Positions 28,396 through 36,709 of a stretch of 51,207 nucleotides of DNA are shown piece after piece (position 1 is the stretch's first letter; every line of letters starts with the position of its first letter). Made by a program: the position numbers and the translations under genes. The notes beneath the pieces are model-generated. The model worked only from the letters and a program-made list of their open reading frames with translations, did not search any database and had not been told where the DNA came from. This DNA comes from an uncultured Eubacteriales bacterium (lineage in GTDB: Bacteria > Bacillota > Clostridia > Oscillospirales > Ruminococcaceae). The stretch is from NCBI GenBank assembly GCA_900319075.1, contig ONMZ01000007.1, positions 1-51,207 on the forward strand, given 5' to 3'.

Positions 28396-28675
28396 TTCAG
28401 GGGACGCCCTCTCTTTCAGGGCTCCCCTCTTAAAAAATAGTCCACCGGACTATTTTGGAGCGTGCAGCTTGCTGTTCGCTTGTTCACGTCCCTTGCGGAG
28501 CGCCTGAAAGCTAGAGATTCCGCTCTCTGCGGAGAGCGGCAAGGGCTCTGCCCTTGACCGCACGCTATCCGCAGGATAGTGTAGCTTTCTTTTGCGAGAA
28601 AGAAGCCAGAGAATGGCTTTGCCATTCTCTAAAGTAACCGTGGTAACGGTTACTTTAGGACACAAAAAACCTGTT
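28396..28675 (-). repeat. Composite hairpin repeat, copy C (longest hairpin series)
   Basis: The gap between gyrB and remB (28292-28733) is filled by a reversed copy. Hairpins: about 28440-28456 (aatagtcc/ggactatt), 28520-28539 (ccgctctc/gagagcgg) and 28540-28556 (caagggc/gcccttg). Then 28565-28579 (ctatcc/ggatag), 28608-28630 (agagaatggc/gccattctct, loop ttt) and 28629-28658 (13-bp arms ctaaagtaaccgt/acggttactttag). The end carries aaaaaacctgttataat, matching inverted the edge of copy B. No gene is supported here. Confidence 0.82.
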
Positions 28676-28733
28676 ATAATTTTGACAGATAATAATACTT
28701 TTTTGTTATTTCTAAAGGGTCCTTCCCAATTAT

Positions 28734-28994
28734 TTATTGAGAAAACTTTTTGTGTCGCTTCAAAAGTGTAGAGCAGGCGAGCTGTGAGATATACACTGTT
28801 TCCGTCAGGTCTTTATCAAGGCACACCACGAAGCTTTTTGGCATTTCATAGGAACAGCTTATCACCCTTGCATTTTTTGACGCATGGCTGAGATACTGTT
28901 TTGTTATCTGGGACACAGACGAATTTTCTATATCAAATATCCCGATTATATCCCGCTCGTTTACCATATAGTCGTTGCCAAGATGGAGATACAT
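28734..28994 (-). CDS. remB: Extracellular matrix regulator RemB (DUF370)
   Basis: The 86-residue protein is a RemA/RemB (DUF370) family member: MYLHLGNDYMVNERDIIGIFD and later FVVCLDKDLTETVYISQLACSTLLKR. RemA-type proteins are DNA-binding regulators of matrix genes in Bacillus. RemB (YaaB) occupies this same place between recF and gyrB there. Its ATG overlaps the recF stop by one base (TGATG), showing coupling. Confidence 0.9.
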   Translation of the reverse strand: MYLHLGNDYMVNERDIIGIFDIENSSVSQITKQYLSHASKNARVISCSYEMPKSFVVCLDKDLTETVYISQLACSTLLKRHKKFSQ

Positions 28995-30136
28995 CAGCTT
29001 TGTTCCTTTCTTTTCCCGTTTTTGATCTTTCCACCTTCGATGTTAAACAGCTTGCCGTGCTGGTTTTTCCCAAAGGGGATATTATTATCGCAGCAGGTTA
29101 TAAAGACCTGCATACCTTCTATTTTTGAAATGACAAATTTCTGTCTGTTCACATCAAGCTCGCTGAGCACGTCATCAAGGAGTATACAGGGCGGATCGCC
29201 TGTTTCCTCGGCAAGTATATACGCCTGTGCCAGCTTCATTACCAGAGCTGCGCTCCTGTGCTGTCCCTGAGAGGCATAATCTCTGCATATCAGTCCGTTT
29301 ATTTTTGAAACAAGGTCGTCACGGTGTACACCCTTTTGTGTAAAACCGGATCTTATATCCTCGTCGATATTCTTTTTCAGCACCGTCAGATACTCGTTTG
29401 CAAGGTCTGCCGTATAGTCGTTCCTGCCTTCGAGCTTATCAAAGACAGTTGAGCTGTAGCATATTGAAAATTTCTCTTTTCCCCCTGATATTTCCCTGTA
29501 AAGCTTTGAGGCAAATATCTCCAGCTTTTTTGTGTAGCTGTATCTTAAAAGAGAAATATAAGAACCAAGCTGTGCCAGCTGGTTATCCCAGCCCTCAAGC
29601 TCGTCCTTTGAGCTTTTTCCAATAGCTATATTTTTCAAAAGGGCGTTGCGGTGGTCTATTATTTTTTCGTACTTTGCACATACGTTTGCATAATTATTCT
29701 TTATCTGGCTCACACAAAGGTCAATAAACTGCCGCCTGTTATCGGGAGAACCCTTTGATATCTCAAGATCCTCCGGGGTAAACACCACACAGTCCAGATT
29801 TCCGAAAAGCTTAGCGGGATTTTTTACCCTTACTCCGTTGAGAAAAAGCCCCTTTTCACGGATATTATTCTTTTCCATAGCATATCTTATCCGCTGTTCA
29901 CGAAATTTGTCCCTGAATGAGATCTCTATATTCATCAGCTGCTTATCAATGGCTATCATACCTTTGTCCTTGGTATTTCTGAATGATCTTACCCCTGTAC
30001 AAAGCCAGATCGCCTCGATAAGGTTCGTTTTTCCCTGAGCATTTTTTCCGCAGAATATATTAAGCTCTTTATGTGGCCTTATGTCAACGCCTTTAAGATT
30101 TTTAAAGCCGTCTGCAGATATTTTTGTTATATACAT
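28994..30136 (-). CDS. recF: DNA replication and repair protein RecF
   Basis: RecF is an SMC-like ATPase that helps load RecA at gaps. The 380-residue protein has the Walker A motif GKNAQGKT at residues 30-37. The ABC signature region is around FTQKGVHRDDL and SQGQHRSAALVMKLAQ, and Walker B is CILLDDVLSELD. The start is three bases after the yaaA stop with only a weak ribosome site, so coupled translation is likely. Confidence 0.97.
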   Translation of the reverse strand: MYITKISADGFKNLKGVDIRPHKELNIFCGKNAQGKTNLIEAIWLCTGVRSFRNTKDKGMIAIDKQLMNIEISFRDKFREQRIRYAMEKNNIREKGLFLNGVRVKNPAKLFGNLDCVVFTPEDLEISKGSPDNRRQFIDLCVSQIKNNYANVCAKYEKIIDHRNALLKNIAIGKSSKDELEGWDNQLAQLGSYISLLRYSYTKKLEIFASKLYREISGGKEKFSICYSSTVFDKLEGRNDYTADLANEYLTVLKKNIDEDIRSGFTQKGVHRDDLVSKINGLICRDYASQGQHRSAALVMKLAQAYILAEETGDPPCILLDDVLSELDVNRQKFVISKIEGMQVFITCCDNNIPFGKNQHGKLFNIEGGKIKNGKRKEQS

Positions 30137-30139
30137 ATA

Positions 30140-30367
30140 TCAGCTTACTACAAGTATTTGTGTATCTATCTCGTCTATCTGCACCTTGTCACCGGGACGT
30201 ATTTTTTTCCCTCTCATGGTGCAGACCTCGCCGCCGACCTTTATTCTTCCCTGGGCTATTATCTCTTTTGCTATGCCGCCTGTTTCCGCCAGGCCTGCAA
30301 ATTTCAAAAGGGAGTCAAGCTTTATAAACTCGGTATTTATCTTTATCTCTACTGTTTTCATTCTCAT
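30140..30367 (-). CDS. yaaA: S4 domain RNA-binding protein YaaA
   Basis: The protein has about 75 residues forming one S4 RNA-binding domain ([33 protein letters not shown]). It is the conserved small gene between dnaN and recF in Firmicutes. I choose ATG 30367, which overlaps the dnaN stop by one base (TGATG) and has AAGGA upstream; ATG 30361 is also possible. Confidence 0.92.
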   Translation of the reverse strand: MRMKTVEIKINTEFIKLDSLLKFAGLAETGGIAKEIIAQGRIKVGGEVCTMRGKKIRPGDKVQIDEIDTQILVVS

Positions 30368-31476
30368 CAATCCTTCGGCAGCCTTACAGGCAGCACAAGA
30401 TACGTATAATTATCCTTTTCGTCGCAGGAAACTATCTTCATAGGCAAAAGGCTTCCGTTCATCTGGAGCTTGACCCTGTCGTCGTCGATCACCTTCAAAG
30501 GATCAAGGAGATACTTGCACTTAAATCCTATTTCGATAACAGGACCCTCTATAACTGCGCTTATCTCGTCGGATATTTTTCCCACGGAAGTTTTACAGTT
30601 TATCTTTATTGTATCGTTTTCAAAATAGCATTTTACCGGAGAAGGTGCTCTGTCGTTGATAATGAGCATAGTTCTTTCAAGGGTAGCGATAAGCTGTTTT
30701 CTGTCCACAGAGACCTCTGTTTTGCTCTCTGTGGGTATAGCCGATCTGTACGGGTGGAAATCACCTTCAAGGAGTCTTGAATAAACCATATATCCGTTTA
30801 CTTTAAAAATAATATGTTTGAGTGTGGGACAAAGCTCCACCGTATCTTCTTCATTGTCGCTTAAAAGCTCTGTTACTTTTGAAAGGGTGAGGGCAGGGAC
30901 AACGAACTTTTTAGCTCCCTCATACTTTATAGGCTCGCTTCTCACAGCAAGTCTGTATCCGTCGATAGCAGCAAGAGTCAGCTTTCCGTCCTCGATCTCA
31001 AAAAGCTCTCCTTTCAAAATAGGCTTCATATCCGTGGTAGCAACTGCAAAAACAGACTGTTCTATCATATTTTTCAGCACAGGCTGTGAGATACAGATGG
31101 TTTCATCCGAATTTATAAGAGGAAGCTCGGGATACTCGTCGGCAGATGTGGCAACAAGGTTAAATGTGGTAACACCGCTTGACACAGTTACCTGGTAATT
31201 CTCCGAAACCTCGACCATAACAATATCCTCAGGCATCTTACGCAGCATATTTGAAAAAAGCCCTGCATCGATAATACACTGACCATAATCAGAGCTTTCT
31301 ACGGTAATATTAGTTTTTATGCCTATTTCCATATTATAGCCCGTAAGCTCAAGATTCTCTTTATTAAGGGTCATCTTCATTCCCGCAAGTGCCGGGAAGG
31401 GAGCTCTTTCGGTTATCGCCTTTGAAACATTGGTAACGGCGTCGATAAGTATTTTTTTCTCGCAGGTAAATTTCAT
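30367..31476 (-). CDS. dnaN: DNA polymerase III beta subunit (sliding clamp)
   Basis: DnaN forms the ring that holds DNA polymerase III on DNA. The 369-residue protein has three repeated clamp domains: [21 protein letters not shown] at the start, [17 protein letters not shown] near 250, and the C-terminal [13 protein letters not shown]. The latter lies close to the protein-binding cleft. GAGGAGAG precedes the ATG. It is separated from dnaA by 482 bases of AT-rich, motif-rich DNA. Confidence 0.98.
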   Translation of the reverse strand: MKFTCEKKILIDAVTNVSKAITERAPFPALAGMKMTLNKENLELTGYNMEIGIKTNITVESSDYGQCIIDAGLFSNMLRKMPEDIVMVEVSENYQVTVSSGVTTFNLVATSADEYPELPLINSDETICISQPVLKNMIEQSVFAVATTDMKPILKGELFEIEDGKLTLAAIDGYRLAVRSEPIKYEGAKKFVVPALTLSKVTELLSDNEEDTVELCPTLKHIIFKVNGYMVYSRLLEGDFHPYRSAIPTESKTEVSVDRKQLIATLERTMLIINDRAPSPVKCYFENDTIKINCKTSVGKISDEISAVIEGPVIEIGFKCKYLLDPLKVIDDDRVKLQMNGSLLPMKIVSCDEKDNYTYLVLPVRLPKD

Positions 31477-31958
31477 ATTATTCTCTCCTCGTATATAAAA
31501 CTAAATATAAAACATTAAGAAAGCGGATCTTTTTCAACACTCACCGGCAGATAAAAAATAATATTTTTTATGATATAAAACCATATATCTTTATTTATCT
31601 TAGTATCAATAGTAGGGCCGTTTGAAAGTGTTGAAAGCTCCTCAGACCCTTTTGACAAAAGCCGTTTGAAACTTAGGCTTATGTTGAGTAAGATTTGAAA
31701 AATAATTGAAAGAATTGAAAGATATCAAGGCTGTTGGAAGTTTGAAAGATTTTGAGTTGAATGTTAAAAATAAAGTGAAAAGATTCCCAAGGTCTGCCGT
31801 TCTTTTTACATTTTACAACAAGATATTGTGTTAAAAATGTTTATAACTCCCCGGCGAGCCTGTCTGTAAATGATTTGTGAAAAACAAAATTGTTGAAAAC
31901 AATGTTGAAAAAGTTAAAAAGTACATTTAATTTTTCTTCTCGGATCAAATATAATTTT
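31477..31958. other. dnaA-dnaN gap, candidate part of oriC
   Basis: No gene is seen. The sequence is AT-rich and contains nine plus-strand TTGAAA motifs: 31622, 31631, 31666, 31695, 31706, 31715, 31742, 31892 and 31905. There is also one minus-sense copy, TTTCAA, inside ttttcaaca at 31531-31539. Two tgttgaaaa copies (31891-31899 and 31903-31911) have the same orientation, 12 bases apart. One site, tgtgaaaaa at 31876-31884, fits the reverse complement of TTWTNCACA. Canonical TTATCCACA is absent. Position between dnaA and dnaN is typical for one half of a Firmicute origin. Confidence 0.6.
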
Positions 31959-33314
31959 TCAGTTGTTTTTCAGATTTTTTATTATGTCGTCAACGTTGTC
32001 TTTAAGAGATTTATTAGTATTAAGCAGCTGGTCTATCTCGTTGTAGTGGATATTCATTGTTGAATGGTTCTTGTTAAGAACGTCGCCAATCTGTGAAAAG
32101 GTCATGCCCTTTACGTTTTTCATTATGTATATGAATATCTTTCTTGCAAGAGATACCTTTGCCTGTCTGCTTTTTGAGAGTATATCCTCTGTGGATACGT
32201 TAAAAGCATCGGCAACCTCGCTTAATATTCTGTCGGTGGTTATCTCCGCAGGGTGATCCTCTATCATTATCTCCTTGGTGACTCTCTGAGCCATCTGGAT
32301 ATTAGGGTGCTCGTTGGTATAAAGGGTAAGGGCTTTTATTTTCTTTATCGTGCCCTCGATCTGTCTGACGTTGTTCTTTATCTTTTCCGCAATAAGCTTT
32401 ATCACGCTCTCGGAAAGCTGAAGATCCAGCCTTTCAGCCTTGCTTTTTATGATAGCCATTCTTGTTTCAAGATCAGGAGGAGTAATATCCACCTGCATTC
32501 CGTTTGAAAGCCTTGTCTGTATCCTGTCCTGGAGCTTGGTTATCTTGGAAGGGTTTATGTCGGAGGTGAGAACTATCTGTTTGCCTGCGTTGTAAAGCTC
32601 GTTGAAGGTATGGAAAAATTCCTCCTGCATCCTTTCCTTGCCGGCAATGGTCTGTATATCGTCTACCAGCAGGAAATCTGCGTTTCTGTATTTTTCGTGG
32701 AAATTTACCGTGTCCTTTGTTTCAATAGCCTTTACAAGCTCGTTTATAAAGCTTTCACCGGTAGTATAAACTATCTTCAGCTTTGGATTGTTTTTCTTTA
32801 CATCATATTCGATAGCCTTCATAAGGTGGGTCTTTCCCAGTCCGGAATCACCGTAGATAAGCAGGGGATTAAAAAGAACTATATTTGGGTCGGACTGTTC
32901 CACGTTGTTGTTATACCTGTTTGCAACAGTCTGGGCAAAGGCAAAGGCAAGCTTGTTAGACTCACCCTGAACAAAGTTGTCAAAGGTGAGAAGATTGGTG
33001 AGATTGTCCGAATAATTCGCAGGAGTAACGCTTACACTGTCGCTGTCGGAAGATTCTTCCTTGCTTTTTACAAGTATCTTTACCTCAACTTCAAAACCCA
33101 TTACGTTTTCAAAAGCCTCTGCGATGATAGACCCGTAATTTGTTTCGGTGGTGTTTTTTGTAAACTCGGAATCAGCAAGCAAATATGCCACATTGTTCTC
33201 AAATTTGTAGGGTTCAAGTATCTTTATCCACCTGTTATAACCCGGCTCGCTTACGGTCTTGTAGTCGTGGCAGTATTTAAGAACTTCAAGGAAAACATCG
33301 TTGAAAGAATCCAT
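31959..33314 (-). CDS. dnaA: Chromosomal replication initiator DnaA
   Basis: DnaA is the AAA+ protein that opens the origin. The 451-residue protein has domain I at about 1-85 and a short linker. Walker A is YGDSGLGKT at 154-162, Walker B LLVDD at 215-219, and a box VII arginine at about 268 (TRLSNGM). Domain IV (about 350-451) is recognisable but unusual. The normally conserved recognition segment G-G-R-D-H-T/S-T-V-x-x-A reads LNKNHSTMNIH, one residue shorter before the His, with Asn416 in place of Asp. The usual V-x-x-P-R-Q block reads VSLARK (387-392). GGAGGAT precedes the ATG. Confidence 0.97.
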   Translation of the reverse strand: MDSFNDVFLEVLKYCHDYKTVSEPGYNRWIKILEPYKFENNVAYLLADSEFTKNTTETNYGSIIAEAFENVMGFEVEVKILVKSKEESSDSDSVSVTPANYSDNLTNLLTFDNFVQGESNKLAFAFAQTVANRYNNNVEQSDPNIVLFNPLLIYGDSGLGKTHLMKAIEYDVKKNNPKLKIVYTTGESFINELVKAIETKDTVNFHEKYRNADFLLVDDIQTIAGKERMQEEFFHTFNELYNAGKQIVLTSDINPSKITKLQDRIQTRLSNGMQVDITPPDLETRMAIIKSKAERLDLQLSESVIKLIAEKIKNNVRQIEGTIKKIKALTLYTNEHPNIQMAQRVTKEIMIEDHPAEITTDRILSEVADAFNVSTEDILSKSRQAKVSLARKIFIYIMKNVKGMTFSQIGDVLNKNHSTMNIHYNEIDQLLNTNKSLKDNVDDIIKNLKNN

Positions 33315-33703
33315 TTTTTTTATCCTCCGGAGTTTATATAAAAATAACTGATTTTCAAGTAAAGATCAAAATATCCGGCTGTTTTGGAAAGCTCTGCCGG
33401 ATACCCTGAAAACCCTGTAATAATTAACATAAATTTACATTTAGACACACTTTTCAATACTAAACAATTATATCACAAACCCACAAAAATTTCAAGCGCA
33501 TATATATAAATAATAGTACTTTTTTTTTGTCCTTTTCGGTGGGGTGGATAATGTACTAAAAACTGTGGTTTTAAGAGAATTAGCACACTACATATTGTAT
33601 TTTTAACAGATAAATAAACAAAGATACACAAAAAGTTTATAAAATAAAGTTAAAAAAGGGAGAATAAAGAGGCACAGCAGGGGAAAAAACTTTGAAAAAA
33701 GGC
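33315..33703. other. dnaA-rpmH gap, candidate part of oriC
   Basis: No gene is seen in this AT-rich divergent region. It holds the dnaA promoter on the minus strand. It has one near-consensus DnaA box, ggtggataa at 33543-33551 (reverse of TTATCCACC, one mismatch), and a weaker ttagacaca near 33441-33449. Also present is ttttcaata at 33451-33459, close to the TTTTCAACA motif of the other gap. No cluster of consensus boxes is visible. Confidence 0.5.
33467..33495 (-). promoter_or_regulatory. Sigma-A type promoter of dnaA
   Basis: Minus-strand TTGAAA (33490-33495) and perfect TATAAT (33467-33472) with a 17-base spacer. The leader to the dnaA ATG is about 145 bases. Confidence 0.8.
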
Positions 33704-33733
33704 TTGACAAAAGCGTGTGAAATGAGATATAAT
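33704..33733 (+). promoter_or_regulatory. Sigma-A type promoter of rpmH-rnpA
   Basis: TTGACA (33704-33709) and TATAAT (33728-33733) with an 18-base spacer. The leader of about 128 bases contains a hairpin at 33768-33797 (tgtcag-tcc with gga-gctgaca) before the rpmH ribosome site, which could be a translational control element. Confidence 0.85.
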
Positions 33734-33867
33734 GTAAACTTACAAGGGCTATGTCAAGAATTATCACTTGTCAGTCCGTAAATAAATGGAGCTGACAGGG
33801 CGAAGGGGCACAAAAAGTTACGCAGAAACAACGCCTTGACAAGCCGGCTGAAAGGAGGATGGACTAA

Positions 33868-34002
33868 ATGTTGAGAACATATCAGCCAAAGAAGCTTCAC
33901 AGACAGAAGGTTCACGGTTTCAGAAAGAGAATGGCAACTGCCAACGGCAGAAAGGTGCTTGCAAGAAGAAGAGCAAAGGGCAGAGCAAGACTCAGCTACT
34001 GA
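33868..34002 (+). CDS. rpmH: 50S ribosomal protein L34
   Basis: L34 is a small basic ribosomal protein. The 44-residue product begins [18 protein letters not shown] and continues through the family core [22 protein letters not shown] to end in LSY. It is full length. A perfect AAAGGAGG lies before the ATG. It is the first gene on the right-hand side of the origin, as in Bacillus, and is followed by rnpA. Confidence 0.97.
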   Translation: MLRTYQPKKLHRQKVHGFRKRMATANGRKVLARRRAKGRARLSY

Positions 34003-34165
34003 TCTGTAAAAAAATGACCTTTGGGCGCTGGAGAAAAAGCACAAAGAAGATGAAAGTTAATGTTTTGGATAAGGCAGGGCGATAAGGCTTTGCCTTTGAA
34101 AGAAACATCAAAGGGGTAAAAAATCGGTGATTAAACACTAAAAAAGGAAGTACCCTTTGTCTGAC

Positions 34166-34217
34166 CGACCTTTACCATTCAAAAAGTGATTGGTACAAGG
34201 TCGTTTTTAGTTTTTAC
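34166..34217 (+). terminator. Terminator-like attenuator between rpmH and rnpA
   Basis: A long stem is formed by cgacctt-t-acca (34166-34177) and tggt-ac-aaggtcg (34191-34203), with a 13-base loop. It is followed by ttttt-ag-ttttt. Its position between the two genes suggests partial termination that lowers rnpA relative to rpmH. The rest of the 267-base gap shows no gene. Confidence 0.65.
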
Positions 34218-34269
34218 CGGTAAGAAAAAAGATAAAAGAGATATAAAGACAAGAAAAAAGAGAAAAGAT

Positions 34270-34644
34270 ATGCTATTTACGACTTTCTTGAAGGATAATA
34301 ACGGTTTTATGCGCTGTTACAGGAAAGGAAGAAGGGTAAACGGTGAAGGACTGTGCGCTTACTTTTATCCCAACAACAGCCCTTATAACAGACTTGGGAT
34401 CACCGCAGGAAAAAAGCTTGGAAATGCGGTGACGAGAAACAGGATAAAAAGGATAATCAGAGCTGCTTACAGAATATGTGAACAGGAGATCCCCATGGGA
34501 TACGATATAGTTTTTGTGGGCACACAGGGAATACAAAGCAAGACAAGCTGTGAGGCTGAGGAGTTTATCCGAAAAAAGCTTGTAAAAAGCATTAAGATAA
34601 CCTTTGAAAAAGGCTTTTGGGACGAAAACAAAAGGAAAAAATGA
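34270..34644 (+). CDS. rnpA: Ribonuclease P protein component
   Basis: RnpA is the protein subunit of RNase P, which trims tRNA 5' ends. From ATG 34270 the protein has 124 residues. It starts MLFTTFLKDNNGFMRCYRKGRR and contains the RNA-binding signature KKLGNAVTRNRIKRIIRAAYR. The open frame extends to a GTG at 34186, but that lies inside the stem of the attenuator and would add a basic low-complexity leader. The ribosome site at 34270 is weak, which fits low expression. Its stop overlaps yidD by four bases. Confidence 0.93.
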   Translation: MLFTTFLKDNNGFMRCYRKGRRVNGEGLCAYFYPNNSPYNRLGITAGKKLGNAVTRNRIKRIIRAAYRICEQEIPMGYDIVFVGTQGIQSKTSCEAEEFIRKKLVKSIKITFEKGFWDENKRKK

Positions 34645-34910
34645 AGTATATAGGTTTATTTTTTGTGGGGCTTTACAGAAAATTTATAAGTCCGCTTTTT
34701 CCGGCAAGATGCAAATATTACCCCAGCTGTTCGGCATATTCGGCGCAGGCATTCAGAATGCACGGTTTTTTCAAAGGTCTGCTGCTGACGGTATGGAGGC
34801 TGCTGCGATGCAATCCGTGGAGCCTGGGCGGGGTGGATCATGTACCGGAGAAAATAAGTCCGGGATATTTTAAGATAAAAAGAAAAAAAGACGTAATAAA
34901 GGATAATTAG
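34641..34910 (+). CDS. yidD: Membrane protein insertion efficiency factor YidD
   Basis: YidD is a small protein that aids membrane insertion with YidC. From ATG 34641 the product has 89 residues, with the family core YRKFISPLFPARCKYYPSCSAYSAQA and later RLLRCNPWSLGGVDHVPEK. The three cysteines and the N-terminal amphipathic stretch match the family. The ATG overlaps the rnpA stop (ATGA), and AAAGG lies upstream. Confidence 0.96.
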   Translation: MKYIGLFFVGLYRKFISPLFPARCKYYPSCSAYSAQAFRMHGFFKGLLLTVWRLLRCNPWSLGGVDHVPEKISPGYFKIKRKKDVIKDN

Positions 34911-34993
34911 TTTTTTATTATATGGGGCTGTGTTTTCTGTAAAGTGATGGGAAAACACGGGAAAGAAAATGAATTGAAAGTTGGAGGAAGATA

Positions 34994-36580
34994 ATGGGTA
35001 TAATTGCTACGCCTTTGGGCTGGATAATGAAGGGTATATATCACCTTGTAAAAAATTATGGTATAGCCCTTTTGCTTTTTACATTCGTAACAAGACTTAT
35101 AGTGTTCCCTATGTCTGTAAAACAGCAGAAAAGCACGGCAAAAATGGGAATGCTGGCACCGGAGCTTGAAAAGCTGAAGAAAAAGTACGGAAAAAATCAG
35201 CAGAAGTTCCAGGAGGAACAGATGGCGCTTTATGCCAAGGCGGGAGTAAACCCTATGGCAAGCTGCCTTCCTATGATAATCACAATGGTCATCCTGTTCG
35301 CCCTTATACCTATCATTTACGGACCGCTCACATATATCTCCGATGCTAACAAGGACGAGCTTACAAAGTCAAATAATCTTATTTCCGGACTTTATGTTGT
35401 TTCCAGCGACCTTCACAGCGATGAAAACAAAGAATTTGTCAACGGAAAAATAGAAAAAATGAATATCTCGGAAAGTGAAAAGAAAGAGCTTTTGAACAAG
35501 ACCGAGATAGAAAAATTTGTTGCATATTTTAAAAACGAGACCAACGATGAGGATAAGGCTTACGAACAGCTGAAGGATTATTTCACAGACGAAAATCATT
35601 GTAAGAACGCCGCAAAGGCGCTTAAAGACAACGACAGCACAAGCAAGAACATCATCGAGGCAATAAAGAAACATCAGAATATAGATGCATTTATGCTCAA
35701 CGAGGATTACATCTCAAAGAATCTTGTTACATCACGTCCGGAGCTTATGACATTCTCCTTTGTCAATAACGCAGGGGGAGATTATGCCGATATTCTTCCC
35801 GACAGCGTGAAAAAGGCTGCCGAGGATATCGACTACAAGAGCTTTGGTCTGGATATGGGCGTTATCCCGTCCTTTAAGGACCTTACATGGCTGATCCCTG
35901 TGGCATCATTCGTTCTTCAGGTGGCAGTTACTGTTGTGGCACAGATATTCCAGAAAAAGAACAACCCCACAGCTGCAAAGGCAATGGGAATGGGTATGAA
36001 GATAACATTTATCATCCTGCCTGTGTTCTCACTGTGGATCGGTTTCAGCTATCCTGCAGGTCTGGGTCTTTACTGGTGCTATTCTTCACTTTTTGCACTT
36101 GTCCAGACTATCATTCTCAACATTGCATACAGCCCGGCTAAGATCGCAGCCATCGTTGAGGAGGAAAGAGAAAAGAATAAAAAGAGCGGCAAAAAGACCT
36201 TTATGGAAAGAATGGCTGAACAGCAGCTTGAAAGAGAGGGCAAAGCCCTGCCGAAGAGCAGCGATGATGACGACGATGACGACGACGAGGGAGAAAAGAA
36301 GCTTTCAAAGGCTGAAAAGGCTGCCGAGGATCGCCGCAAGATAGCCGAGGCAAGAAAGCGTATGGCTGAAAAGTACGGCGACGAGTACGAGGAGTTCCTT
36401 GAGGACGAGGAAGAACAGCCGGAGCAGAAAAAGCCCCAGAGCGGCAAAAAGAAGAAAAACAGAAATAAGAACAACAGCAATAATAACAAAAATAACAACA
36501 GCGAAAAACAAAGCGAAGAGGAAAACACTGCCCTGGAACAGTCCGAGGAAGACTCGGAAGAAACGGACAGCGAGGAATGA
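34994..36580 (+). CDS. yidC: Membrane protein insertase YidC, enlarged form
   Basis: YidC (SpoIIIJ/Oxa1 family) inserts proteins into the cell membrane. The 528-residue product is about twice the usual Firmicute size. The N-terminal core has the groove arginine Arg34 (LFTFVTRLIVFPMSVKQQKS) and the cytoplasmic hairpin (LEKLKKKYGKNQQKFQEEQ). After the second membrane segment (about 92-115) a hydrophilic insertion of roughly 170 residues should face outward. The remaining segments follow (LTWLIPVASFVLQVAVTVV and MKITFIILPVFSLWIG). The C-terminal tail from about 385 is about 140 residues, with Asp, Glu, Lys and Asn runs. There is no lipobox. GGAGGAAG precedes the ATG. Confidence 0.94.
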   Translation: MGIIATPLGWIMKGIYHLVKNYGIALLLFTFVTRLIVFPMSVKQQKSTAKMGMLAPELEKLKKKYGKNQQKFQEEQMALYAKAGVNPMASCLPMIITMVILFALIPIIYGPLTYISDANKDELTKSNNLISGLYVVSSDLHSDENKEFVNGKIEKMNISESEKKELLNKTEIEKFVAYFKNETNDEDKAYEQLKDYFTDENHCKNAAKALKDNDSTSKNIIEAIKKHQNIDAFMLNEDYISKNLVTSRPELMTFSFVNNAGGDYADILPDSVKKAAEDIDYKSFGLDMGVIPSFKDLTWLIPVASFVLQVAVTVVAQIFQKKNNPTAAKAMGMGMKITFIILPVFSLWIGFSYPAGLGLYWCYSSLFALVQTIILNIAYSPAKIAAIVEEEREKNKKSGKKTFMERMAEQQLEREGKALPKSSDDDDDDDDEGEKKLSKAEKAAEDRRKIAEARKRMAEKYGDEYEEFLEDEEEQPEQKKPQSGKKKKNRNKNNSNNNKNNNSEKQSEEENTALEQSEEDSEETDSEE

Positions 36581-36617
36581 TCATGCACATCAATCGGGAT
36601 CACATCACTTCTCATAA

Positions 36618-36650
36618 GCCGGAAAAAGTGAGATCGTACACTTTTTCATG
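36618..36650 (+). terminator. Possible weak hairpin between yidC and jag
   Basis: aaaaagtg (about 36623-36630) pairs with cacttttt (about 36639-36646), loop agatcgta. No long T-run follows, so it may only pause or process the transcript. Confidence 0.35.
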
Positions 36651-36709
36651 GATACCTGCCGGATCCCGTGGAGATATTGTGAAATCTTAATCGAGAGGAG
36701 AAAAGGTAA

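Noticed and set aside
33601-33660. Further DnaA boxes such as agatacaca in the dnaA-rpmH gap
   Set aside because: Two or more mismatches to TTWTNCACA, expected by chance in AT-rich DNA.
34186-34269. GTG start for rnpA 28 codons upstream
   Set aside because: The codon lies inside the attenuator stem and the extension is an atypical basic leader.
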